Positions 1 to 5,804 of a stretch of 7,420 nt of DNA are shown here, in pieces (position 1 is the stretch's first letter; every line of letters begins with the position of its first letter). The DNA is taken from positions 1 through 7,420 of the forward strand of contig JBAYBO010000047.1 in NCBI GenBank assembly GCA_041669225.1, written 5' to 3'. The DNA is from UBA1424 sp041669225 (GTDB taxonomy: Bacteria > Bacillota_I > Bacilli_A > RFN20 > CAG-826). The notes under the pieces were generated by a model. The model was given only the letters and a program-made list of their open reading frames with translations. It was not told the DNA's origin and searched no databases. The position numbers were made by a program, and so were the translations under genes.

Positions 1-400
1 CATAACCGTGGATTGATACTATTTTGTTTTGATATGTGTTTATTCCTATTGGAGAACTTCCAAGATATTCAAATCTTTCCTCGAATATATACGATTTATC
101 AGGCATGATTCCCTGAATCGGTTTTTTAACATTATAATCATCAACAAGCATTTCATAGTCGTCGCCTTCAAAGCGATAAGTAAGTACACTTGCCCTAAAA
201 CTAATAATTCCTTCGCCACTATTTACTAGTTCGCCAGAGAAGGTTACATATTTGGAAGACCCTTCTTCGCTGATTACGACGCTTTCATTTAGAAGATCAT
301 AATCAGAATACTCTTCAGGATATAACTCTGGAGATGGTGAATTAGCCATCAACAAAGGCACAAGTAAGATATATAACGATAAGGCCGAGTGCTTCTTCAT
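1..400 (-). CDS. Secreted protein of unknown function, N-terminal part (runs off the left edge)
   Basis: Reading the minus strand from the ATG at 400 gives 133 open codons up to the window edge, so the C-terminus is missing. The product begins with a signal peptide: a basic start (MKKH), a hydrophobic core at residues 6-19 (ALSLYILLVPLLMA), then a polar, acidic region from about residue 20. There is no Cys near the cleavage site, so it is probably not a lipoprotein. An in-frame TGA lies a few codons upstream, so 400 is the only reasonable start. Residues 51-115 alternate hydrophobic and polar positions (YVTFSGELVNSGEGIISF and following), like an immunoglobulin-type beta sandwich of the FxLYD kind found in exported Firmicutes proteins; this is inference from pattern only. 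No ribosome binding site precedes the start, and an extended -10 box ends 6 nt before it. It is divergent from the GH13 gene. I cannot assign a function. Confidence 0.8.
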   Translation of the reverse strand, partial: MKKHSALSLYILLVPLLMANSPSPELYPEEYSDYDLLNESVVISEEGSSKYVTFSGELVNSGEGIISFRASVLTYRFEGDDYEMLVDDYNVKKPIQGIMPDKSYIFEERFEYLGSSPIGINTYQNKIVSIHGY

Positions 401-406
401 AGAAGC

Positions 407-415
407 ATTATATCA
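407..415 (-). promoter_or_regulatory. Extended -10 promoter of the secreted-protein gene, probably leaderless
   Basis: On the minus strand the sequence is TGATATAAT, a perfect extended -10 (TGnTATAAT). Only six bases (GCTTCT) separate it from the ATG at 400, so the expected transcription start falls on or next to the A of ATG. No convincing -35 box is found 16-18 bases upstream, which an extended -10 can tolerate. No Shine-Dalgarno sequence lies in between. Confidence 0.6.
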
Positions 416-573
416 TCGATTCATCTAGTGATGGCAGTAGTGATTATTAATAAAGAGTTCAATGAATATAAGAAATGTATTAATAACGTAAAGAGATTAG
501 TCCATAAATCTTTTTGCTGATATTGTTTAACCTCAATAAAGAAACGCATAGGTTTTTAGTGATTGCAATATAT

Positions 574-594
574 AACTACTATTCTATAGTAGTT
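574..594. repeat. Perfect 9-bp inverted repeat with a 3-nt loop
   Basis: AACTACTAT and ATAGTAGTT are exact reverse complements separated by TCT. No T-run follows on either strand and the stem has only two G-C pairs, so it is not a normal terminator. The right arm contains TATAGT (585-590), which lies 16 bases downstream of TTGCAA (563-568) and could be a weak sigma-A promoter. An operator or an RNA hairpin are both possible. Confidence 0.5.
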
Positions 595-644
595 TATCAA
601 AAATATACGTTTTTACATTATTCTAAACAAATGCTAAAAATTCC

Positions 645-678
645 AAAACACCGAACAAAAACGTTTTAAAACACCGAA
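645..678. repeat. Direct repeat AAAACACCGAA x2 around an AAAACGTTTT palindrome
   Basis: The 11-base unit AAAACACCGAA occurs at 645-655 and 668-678, a 23-base period that puts the copies about two helical turns apart. Between them, at 658-667, lies the perfect palindrome AAAACGTTTT, with the central CG typical of LacI/CcpA-family operators but without the flanking TG/CA of a standard cre site. A binding site for a regulator is a guess; the repeats themselves are directly visible. Confidence 0.5.
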
Positions 679-747
679 TTTAACAAAAATCAACGCTGAA
701 AAAGCATCATAGCGGGAACCAAATATGCTTATAAAGATGAAAGTGGC

Positions 748-788
748 GTATTGATTGTGCCGATTGGCTGTTTGAAGTATTGATTGTG
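748..788. repeat. Direct repeat GTATTGATTGTG x2
   Basis: The 12-base unit occurs exactly at 748-759 and 777-788, 29 bases apart, shortly upstream of the GH13 promoter. Its role is unknown. It could be a tandem binding site or a duplication within decayed coding sequence. Confidence 0.5.
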
Positions 789-806
789 TTTTTTCATTTA
801 TCAACA

Positions 807-819
807 TTGTCTAAGACAA
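807..819. promoter_or_regulatory. Operator-like palindrome over the GH13 promoter
   Basis: TTGTCT-A-AGACAA has two exact 6-bp arms around a single central base. It covers the place where a -35 box would lie for the -10 at 838-843, so a bound protein would block transcription of the GH13 gene. The outline resembles operators of GntR/HutC-subfamily sugar regulators such as TreR (TTGTATATACAA in Bacillus), though the odd-length centre differs. The regulator is not encoded in the window. Confidence 0.4.
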
Positions 820-843
820 CTCGCATAAATTATATGTTAAAAT
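813..843 (+). promoter_or_regulatory. Promoter of the GH13 gene, probably leaderless
   Basis: An extended -10, TGTTAAAAT (835-843; TAAAAT matches TATAAT at five of six), ends exactly six bases (TAATCC) before the ATG at 850. A weak -35, AAGACA (813-818), sits 19 bases upstream. Transcription should start at or beside the start codon, and there is no Shine-Dalgarno sequence. The geometry mirrors that of the divergent gene. Confidence 0.5.
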
Positions 844-849
844 TAATCC

Positions 850-2478
850 ATGGAAAAAAGATATTTTAAAGAAAACATCGTCTATCAAATTTATCCCCGC
901 AGTTTTTGCGATTCAAATGGTGATGGTATTGGTGATATTCCCGGTATCATCTCTAAACTCGACTATCTTAAAGAACTAGGAGTCGGTATTATTTGGCTTT
1001 CACCAGTGTACAAATCTCCCAACCAAGACATGGGCTATGATGTCAGTGATTATCGCGATATTAATTCCGAATATGGAACGCTTGAAGACATGGATAATCT
1101 GATTGCCGAAGCGAACAAACGTGGCTTAAAGATTATCATGGATCTTGTCGTCAATCACACGAGCGATGAGCATCAGTGGTTTATCGAAAGCAAAAAACCA
1201 GATTCTCCCTACCGCGATTACTATTACTGGAGAAAAGGTAAAAACGATAACAAAAAACCACCGAATAACTGGCTGTCAATGTTTTCCGGCTCGGCCTGGA
1301 AATACGACGAGGAAGTTGGTCTTTGGTATTTACACCTTTATGGCGATAAGCAAGTCGATTTAAATTTTCATAACCAAAAGGTTATTGAAGAAGTCAAAGA
1401 CATACTTCGCTTCTGGCTGGATCGTGGCATTTATGGCTTTCGCTGCGACGTTATTAATCAAATTTATAAAACGACTTTAGAAGATGGAAAACAAAGACTT
1501 AGTCAAACTGGGCGCGAGCATTATCTTAATCAAGAAGGGAATCATCAAATTCTTCACGAAATTCATGAAGATGTTTTTTCAAAATATGACTGTATGACCG
1601 TGGGCGAAACTTATATGGTCGATTATGAAAATGCGAGACGTTTTATCGACAAAGAACTCGACATGGTTTTTCAATTTGATCACGTTAATGTCGACCGCAA
1701 AAAAACACCGATATTTGCCCGTAAGTACAAGCCTAAAAGAATGAAGAAAATCTTGTTTGGATGGCAAAATAATGTTTTGTGGAATACGAACTATTTGGAA
1801 AACCACGATCAACTAAGAAGCATTCCCCGTTTTGGCGATGAAAAGAGGTATTATCTCGAGTCAGGCAAAATGCTGGCGATGATGATAATGTTCCTAAAAG
1901 GAACAACTTATGTTTATCAGGGCCAGGAAATTGGGATGACAAATATTGGAACGAATGATATGTCACTAGTGAAAGACATCTCAGCTATTAACGTTTATGA
2001 TCTTCTCCGTAAGATGAAATTCTCTCATAAGGCTGCCCTTAAATTAGTAGGAAATATTAACCGCGATAATGCCAGAACCCCAATGCAGTGGAACAACGAA
2101 AACAATGCCGGATTTACAAGCGGTGAACCCTGGCTAATCGTTAATCCCAATTATGATAAAATCAATGTCGAAAATAGTCTAAAAGACGAGAAGTCGATTT
2201 ATCATTTTTATAAGAAAATTATTGCGATTAAAAAGAGTACTCCAGCGCTTTGCTATGGTGAGTTCGTTCCGTTAGCGACGAGCGGTAAAATCATGGCTTT
2301 TGAAAGAACGTTTGGTAACGAAGAGTACACGGTAATTCTCAACATGTCGAAGAAGAAAATAAAGAACCCCCTCTTTTTAAGAGGTGAAGTCATTATCGCT
2401 AATTATGAAGATGTTAAAAGCTATGAAGGCAAAGCATGGCTTAATCCCTTTGAAGGCGCATTAATTAGGACGCGATAA
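850..2478 (+). CDS. GH13 alpha-glucosidase, oligo-1,6-glucosidase type
   Basis: A cytoplasmic glycoside hydrolase family 13 enzyme (542 aa, full length for the family) expected to release glucose from the non-reducing end of short alpha-glucosides. Visible landmarks are the N-terminal VYQIYPRSF; the metal-binding loop DSNGDGIGD (21-29); conserved region I, DLVVNH (98-103); QVDLNF (168-173); GFRCDVIN with the nucleophile Asp200; GET with the acid/base Glu253; and ENHD with His319 and Asp320. ARTPMQW (408-414) precedes the C-terminal beta domain. Val201 directly after the nucleophile is the residue associated with alpha-1,6 activity in oligo-1,6-glucosidases; pure alpha-1,4 enzymes tend to have Thr. 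DVIN also occurs in trehalose-6-phosphate hydrolases, so TreA- or dextran-glucosidase-like specificity is possible. There is no signal peptide. The ATG at 850 fits the family's N-terminus although no ribosome binding site precedes it. No transporter gene is adjacent. Confidence 0.93.
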   Translation: MEKRYFKENIVYQIYPRSFCDSNGDGIGDIPGIISKLDYLKELGVGIIWLSPVYKSPNQDMGYDVSDYRDINSEYGTLEDMDNLIAEANKRGLKIIMDLVVNHTSDEHQWFIESKKPDSPYRDYYYWRKGKNDNKKPPNNWLSMFSGSAWKYDEEVGLWYLHLYGDKQVDLNFHNQKVIEEVKDILRFWLDRGIYGFRCDVINQIYKTTLEDGKQRLSQTGREHYLNQEGNHQILHEIHEDVFSKYDCMTVGETYMVDYENARRFIDKELDMVFQFDHVNVDRKKTPIFARKYKPKRMKKILFGWQNNVLWNTNYLENHDQLRSIPRFGDEKRYYLESGKMLAMMIMFLKGTTYVYQGQEIGMTNIGTNDMSLVKDISAINVYDLLRKMKFSHKAALKLVGNINRDNARTPMQWNNENNAGFTSGEPWLIVNPNYDKINVENSLKDEKSIYHFYKKIIAIKKSTPALCYGEFVPLATSGKIMAFERTFGNEEYTVILNMSKKKIKNPLFLRGEVIIANYEDVKSYEGKAWLNPFEGALIRTR

Positions 2479-2484
2479 TTCGAA

Positions 2485-2512
2485 TTGACATATAACCATC
2501 TTACTATGTAAT
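2485..2512 (+). promoter_or_regulatory. Sigma-A-type promoter P1 of the dCMP deaminase/ecf operon
   Basis: A perfect -35, TTGACA (2485-2490), is followed after 16 bases by TGTAAT (2507-2512), five of six matches to TATAAT. The start would be near 2519, giving a leader of about 68 bases before the ATG at 2587. It begins only seven bases after the GH13 stop codon. Confidence 0.5.
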
Positions 2513-2549
2513 TTTTGATATTGTTTTACTAATACAAGTAGGCGCGTAA

Positions 2550-2558
2550 TGATATAAT
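2550..2558 (+). promoter_or_regulatory. Extended -10 promoter P2 of the dCMP deaminase/ecf operon
   Basis: TGATATAAT is a perfect extended -10, identical to the one before the secreted-protein gene. No good -35 is seen at 16-18 bases. The start would be near 2565, leaving a normal leader of about 22 bases that carries the AAGGAG ribosome binding site at 2575-2580. It may act with P1 or be the main promoter. Confidence 0.55.
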
Positions 2559-2586
2559 TAGAAAAGTTTTTATCAAGGAGTTAGTT

Positions 2587-3063
2587 ATGAGCACGAGAAC
2601 ACCAATTAGTTGGGACGAATACTTTATGGGCATTGCTGTCTTTTCCTCATTACGTAGTAAAGACCCGAACACCCAAGTCGGAGCCTGTATTGTCGATAAA
2701 GACCATAAAGTTGTTTCGATTGGTTATAACGGCATGCCTCGAGGCATTGACGAAAGCCAAGTATCGTGGGAAAAAGGCGAAGGCCTGGACTCGAAATATC
2801 TTTATGTCTGCCACGCGGAGTTTAACGCGATTTTAAACACCCGTAATGGTTCGGCTCTTGATGGTTGTACTTTGTACGTTACGTTATTCCCTTGTAATGA
2901 ATGCGCAAAAGCGATTATTCAAACCGGAATCAAAGAAGTCGTTTTCTCGGAAAACAAATATGAAGACTCGACGATGACAAAAGCTAGTGTTCATTTGCTT
3001 CATCTCGCCGGTGTCAAAATTCGTAAATATATTGGAAGAACGCCAAAGATTGAAATGCTATAA
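2587..3063 (+). CDS. comEB: Deoxycytidylate (dCMP) deaminase
   Basis: A zinc enzyme converting dCMP to dUMP and ammonia, which supplies the substrate of thymidylate synthase. The 158 residues match the usual length of bacterial ComEB-type dCMP deaminases. The cytidine/deoxycytidylate deaminase zinc motif is complete: HAE at 76-78 (His76 zinc ligand, Glu78 proton shuttle) and PCNEC at 102-106 (Cys103 and Cys106 zinc ligands). Upstream, TQVGACIVD (29-37) and GYNGMPRG (46-53) are typical of the dCMP branch rather than of tRNA adenosine or cytidine deaminases. AAGGAG at 2575-2580, six bases before the ATG, supports the start. It is the first gene of the apparent operon, and the next start codon comes two bases after its TAA. 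In Bacillus the homologue lies in the comE locus; no competence genes are present here. The symbol follows the Bacillus name. Confidence 0.92.
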   Translation: MSTRTPISWDEYFMGIAVFSSLRSKDPNTQVGACIVDKDHKVVSIGYNGMPRGIDESQVSWEKGEGLDSKYLYVCHAEFNAILNTRNGSALDGCTLYVTLFPCNECAKAIIQTGIKEVVFSENKYEDSTMTKASVHLLHLAGVKIRKYIGRTPKIEML

Positions 3064-3065
3064 AC

Positions 3066-3275
3066 ATGAAAAAAGAAACAAAACTATTAATTAAAAGAAT
3101 TCTGATTGGCTCGATGGCCTTGCTTCTCTTTTTTATTGTGGTGATGTCTTCGCTTCACTATGCTTTTCAAAATAGCATCAAAGTATGGGTTTTCTTTTTA
3201 ATTAGCGGTCTTGCCATCTTAGTTTTTGTTGGTGTTATGATTTTCATTGAAGTTTATGCCCGGAGAAAGAAATAA
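3066..3275 (+). CDS. Small two-helix membrane protein of unknown function
   Basis: A 69-residue protein that I do not recognise. A basic N-terminus (MKKETKLLIKR) is followed by a transmembrane helix at about residues 12-34, a short polar turn around NSIK, a second helix at about 40-63, and a basic tail (YARRKK). By the positive-inside rule both ends should face the cytoplasm. There is no Cys and no enzyme motif. It is a real gene on context: it starts two bases after the dCMP deaminase stop, its TAA shares one base with the ATG of ecfA1 (TAATG at 3273-3277), and no other frame is better. No Shine-Dalgarno sequence precedes it, so translation is probably coupled to the upstream gene. A role with the ECF transporter is only inferred from position. 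Confidence 0.75.
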   Translation: MKKETKLLIKRILIGSMALLLFFIVVMSSLHYAFQNSIKVWVFFLISGLAILVFVGVMIFIEVYARRKK

Positions 3276-4090
3276 TGCAGGCCTTAGAAGTAAAGAACTT
3301 ATTTTTTTCCTACGATGGGAAACATGACGCCGTTAACGACGTTTCTTTTAATGTTGAACGTGGGAAATATGTTTCAATTATTGGCCATAATGGTTCAGGT
3401 AAATCAACGCTTGCGAAATTAATCATGGGTTTGCTCGCTTTTAAAAAAGGCGAAGTCAAAGTTTTTGACGAAGTTTTGAGTAACGAAACCTTGCATGCAA
3501 TTCGCTCTAAAATCGGCATCGTCTTTCAAAATCCCGATAATCAATTTATTGGGGCAACCGTTAAAGATGATATTGCCTTTGGCCTTGAAAACCGTTTAGT
3601 TCCCCATGAGAAAATGGAAGATATCATTCAAAAGTTTGCCGCGAAAGTTCATATGAGCGAATTTCTTGAAAGCGAACCAGCGAATTTGTCCGGCGGGCAA
3701 AAGCAAAGAGTGGCAATTGCCGGCATCCTGGCCATGGCGCCTGATCTAATCATTCTTGATGAAGCAACTTCGATGCTTGATCCCAAAGGAAAGCGCGAAG
3801 TAAAGGAAACCCTTTTTGCCATGCGACAAGAAAATCCAAATCTAACAATTCTTTCGATCACGCACGACATTGAAGAAGCGGCCATCAGCGATGAAGTAAT
3901 CGTCATGCATCAAGGAAGAGTCATCTTAAGCGGAACGCCAAAAGAAGTGTTCGCTAATGAAGACATATTAAAAAATATTGACCTTGATTTTCCTTTTATT
4001 CAAAAACTTAAAAAAGCCCTCAAAACGCAAGGAATTGATGTTGATAACCTTGCAAATCTCGGTGAAATGGCGGAATTTTTATGCCGATAA
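3275..4090 (+). CDS. ecfA1: ECF transporter ATP-binding subunit EcfA1
   Basis: One of the two ATPases of the energy-coupling-factor module, which binds on the cytoplasmic side to EcfT and powers vitamin or micronutrient uptake by interchangeable S components. The 271 residues hold a complete ABC nucleotide-binding domain: Walker A GHNGSGKST (37-45), Q-loop VFQNPDNQ (83-90, Gln85), signature LSGGQKQR (138-145), Walker B LIILDE (158-163, Glu163 catalytic), D-loop SMLD and switch His197. QNPDNQ with FIGATVKDDIAFGLEN marks the EcfA1 type. GGAG at 3262-3265 supports the ATG, which overlaps the preceding stop by one base. The 3' end overlaps ecfA2 by ten bases, indicating coupled translation. Its usual neighbour rplQ is absent upstream. 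Confidence 0.95.
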   Translation: MQALEVKNLFFSYDGKHDAVNDVSFNVERGKYVSIIGHNGSGKSTLAKLIMGLLAFKKGEVKVFDEVLSNETLHAIRSKIGIVFQNPDNQFIGATVKDDIAFGLENRLVPHEKMEDIIQKFAAKVHMSEFLESEPANLSGGQKQRVAIAGILAMAPDLIILDEATSMLDPKGKREVKETLFAMRQENPNLTILSITHDIEEAAISDEVIVMHQGRVILSGTPKEVFANEDILKNIDLDFPFIQKLKKALKTQGIDVDNLANLGEMAEFLCR

Positions 4091-4935
4091 AATATGATAA
4101 CGTATCGTTTACATATAATGACAAAACCCCATTTAGCTATGAGGCTCTTTCTAATGTGAACTTGGAAATTGTCGACGGCTCATTCACGGCGATTGTCGGA
4201 AAAACCGGCTGTGGAAAGTCAACTCTTATTCAACAGCTTAATGGTCTACTCGTGCCAACTTTTGGTGAAGTAATTGTCAATGATTATGTCGTTAGCAAGA
4301 ATCGCAAAAGACGAACTAAAAAAATAAAAGAATTGCGAAGACTAGTAGGCATTGTTTTCCAATTTCCAGAATATCAATTGTTTGAAGAAACGGTCGAAAA
4401 AGATGTCGCCTTTGGTCCAAAAAACTTTGGTCTGAACAATGAAGAAGCCTTAAAGAACGCCCATGAAGCCCTTAACCTGGTAGGACTTGACGAGAGTTTC
4501 TTTAAACGCTCCCCGTTTGATTTATCGGGCGGTGAAAGACGAAGAGTCGCCATCGCCGGTATTCTCGCATTAAAGCCAAACATTCTCGTGCTTGATGAGC
4601 CGACCGCCGGACTAGATCCTCGCGGCGCTCGTGAAATGATGGCGCTTTTTAAGGGTCTTCATCAAAGTGGCACAACCGTTATTATTGTTACCCACGATAT
4701 GAATATTGTTCTTGAATATAGCGACACGGTTATCGTTATGGAAGATGGTGAAGTAAAAGAAATTACCACGCCTTTGCAATTGTTTAATCAAGAAAATGAC
4801 CGCTACTCATTAGAGACGCCGTTATTATATAAATTTGTTAAATCACTGTCCGATAAAGGTATGAATCTCAATATCACGATGATTAAGGATATCGACTCAT
4901 TAGCGAAGGCAATTGCCAGGGAGAAAAAGCAGTGA
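4081..4935 (+). CDS. ecfA2: ECF transporter ATP-binding subunit EcfA2
   Basis: The second ATPase of the ECF module, forming the EcfA1-EcfA2 heterodimer. The 284 residues carry Walker A GKTGCGKST (40-48), Q-loop VFQFPEYQLFEETV (92-105, Gln94), signature LSGGERRR (148-155), Walker B ILVLDE (168-173, Glu173), D-loop AGLD and His205. The QFPEYQLFEETVEKDVAFGP stretch is characteristic of EcfA2 and separates it from EcfA1. The C-terminal extension after about residue 230 is usual for this subunit, which uses it to contact its partner. The ATG lies inside the end of ecfA1, and the TGA overlaps the GTG start of ecfT (GTGA at 4932-4935). Both nucleotide-binding sites of the dimer look complete. Confidence 0.95.
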   Translation: MPIKYDNVSFTYNDKTPFSYEALSNVNLEIVDGSFTAIVGKTGCGKSTLIQQLNGLLVPTFGEVIVNDYVVSKNRKRRTKKIKELRRLVGIVFQFPEYQLFEETVEKDVAFGPKNFGLNNEEALKNAHEALNLVGLDESFFKRSPFDLSGGERRRVAIAGILALKPNILVLDEPTAGLDPRGAREMMALFKGLHQSGTTVIIVTHDMNIVLEYSDTVIVMEDGEVKEITTPLQLFNQENDRYSLETPLLYKFVKSLSDKGMNLNITMIKDIDSLAKAIAREKKQ

Positions 4936-5804
4936 AAGGCTTAACCCTAGGCCGCTATGCGCCTTTTAATAGCTTTGTTCATCGCCTTGATCCCCGGAGT
5001 AAGCTTTTTATTCTCGTCCTGATGATGGTCGCCGTTTTTTATAGTTATCAAAGCCAAGTCATGACTTTTGTCATGGGTGGCATTTTGTTCCTCATAATTT
5101 TTGTTATTTTACTCGTTTCAAGAATTAGTCTTCGCCAACTATTTTCTTCGTTAAAAGCCTTATGGATAATGATTATCATCCTTTTGCTTATTAACATTTT
5201 GGTTCCACCGGTTAACGCCACCAACATAGCTTTTAGCGTTGGTAGTTTTAATGTCTTTTGGGAGTCAATCTTGCAAAGCGCGAAAATTATCTTGCGCTTA
5301 GTGATGATGATTTCCTTAACTCTTATTTTAACAGCGACGACGAAACCATTAGACTTAACCTATGCTCTTGAATGGTATATGTATCCCTTAAAGATTATTA
5401 AATTTCCGACCCACGAAATTGCAATGACGATTTCTATTGCTTTGCGATTTATCCCGACTTTGCTAGATGAGACCATGAGAATAATGAATGCTCAAGCTTC
5501 GCGTGGTGTTGATTTCGAACATGGAAAAATCAAAGAAAAGATTAAAGCTATTTTATCCTTAATCGTCCCTCTATTTATGTCGGCGTTTCAAAGAAGCGAA
5601 GAACTGGCGAATGCTATGGAAGCTCGAGGTTATAATCCACGGGCGAAAAGAACTAGATACCGCAATCTCCATTGGAGTTTAGGCGATACCTTTGCTCTTA
5701 TTCTTATTATGGTACTAACAGCAGGGGTTATTGTGACCTCAGCAATGAATTACAATTATATTGAAATGATTTTTAATATTCCGACATGGGTGATAGTTTT
5801 ATGA
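4932..5804 (+). CDS. ecfT: ECF transporter transmembrane subunit EcfT
   Basis: The membrane scaffold that couples EcfA1/EcfA2 to the S component. The 290 residues start with the family's typical segment G-R-Y-x-P-x-N-S-x-x-H-R-L-D-P-R-S-K (7-24). Hydrophobic segments follow at about 26-37, 43-63, 77-93, 117-136 and a last one at about 254-272. The two coupling-helix signatures are present: QASRG (188-192) and EARGY (230-234), whose Arg residues dock into the two ATPases. The start is GTG at 4932, overlapping the ecfA2 stop, supported by AGGGAG at 4918-4923 eight bases upstream. The TGA stop overlaps the truA start (ATGA at 5801-5804). No S-component gene is nearby, so this is a shared group II module. 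Confidence 0.94.
   Translation: MKGLTLGRYAPFNSFVHRLDPRSKLFILVLMMVAVFYSYQSQVMTFVMGGILFLIIFVILLVSRISLRQLFSSLKALWIMIIILLLINILVPPVNATNIAFSVGSFNVFWESILQSAKIILRLVMMISLTLILTATTKPLDLTYALEWYMYPLKIIKFPTHEIAMTISIALRFIPTLLDETMRIMNAQASRGVDFEHGKIKEKIKAILSLIVPLFMSAFQRSEELANAMEARGYNPRAKRTRYRNLHWSLGDTFALILIMVLTAGVIVTSAMNYNYIEMIFNIPTWVIVL
5788..5794 (+). promoter_or_regulatory. Ribosome binding site that decides the truA start
   Basis: GGGTGAT matches the 3' part of the Bacillus-type consensus (AAGGAGGTGATC) and lies six bases before the ATG at 5801. An upstream in-frame ATG at 5786 would put this site inside the gene and add five residues (MGDSF) that TruA proteins do not have, so 5801 is preferred. Confidence 0.6.

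Larger units (their letters stand above)
401..849. other. Non-coding divergent intergenic region
   Basis: These 449 bases separate the minus-strand secreted-protein gene from the plus-strand GH13 gene. No convincing gene is present: stops are frequent in all frames and there are no RBS-start pairs. It is markedly AT-rich. It contains the two gene-proximal promoters, a 9-bp-stem hairpin (574-594), a direct repeat of AAAACACCGAA flanking the palindrome AAAACGTTTT (645-678), a second direct repeat of GTATTGATTGTG (748-788), an operator-like palindrome (807-819) and a 27-codon stretch with coding-like composition (700-783). No clear rho-independent terminator is seen, as expected between divergent genes. 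Confidence 0.8.

Noticed and set aside
29..229. A 66-codon plus-strand open frame
   Set aside because: It lies opposite the 133-codon minus-strand secreted-protein gene, has no ribosome binding site, and its sequence shows no domain-like pattern. The minus-strand frame has a clear signal peptide.
494..522. AGATT/AATCT followed by a T-run as a terminator in the divergent spacer
   Set aside because: It is a 5-bp AT-rich stem with no upstream plus-strand gene to terminate; likely chance in AT-rich DNA.
2370..2384. CCTCTT-TTT-AAGAGG hairpin as a terminator
   Set aside because: It lies inside the GH13 coding region about 95 bases before the stop and no T-run follows the stem.
2488..2516. ACATA/TATGT stem followed by TTTTT as a terminator after GH13
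   Set aside because: The stem has five mostly A-T pairs with a 12-base loop, too weak for termination, and the same bases form a better promoter (TTGACA-N16-TGTAAT).
5786..5800. Upstream ATG as the truA start
   Set aside because: It would add MGDSF, which TruA proteins lack, and would place the GGGTGAT ribosome binding site inside the gene. The ATG at 5801 overlaps the ecfT stop in the common ATGA arrangement.
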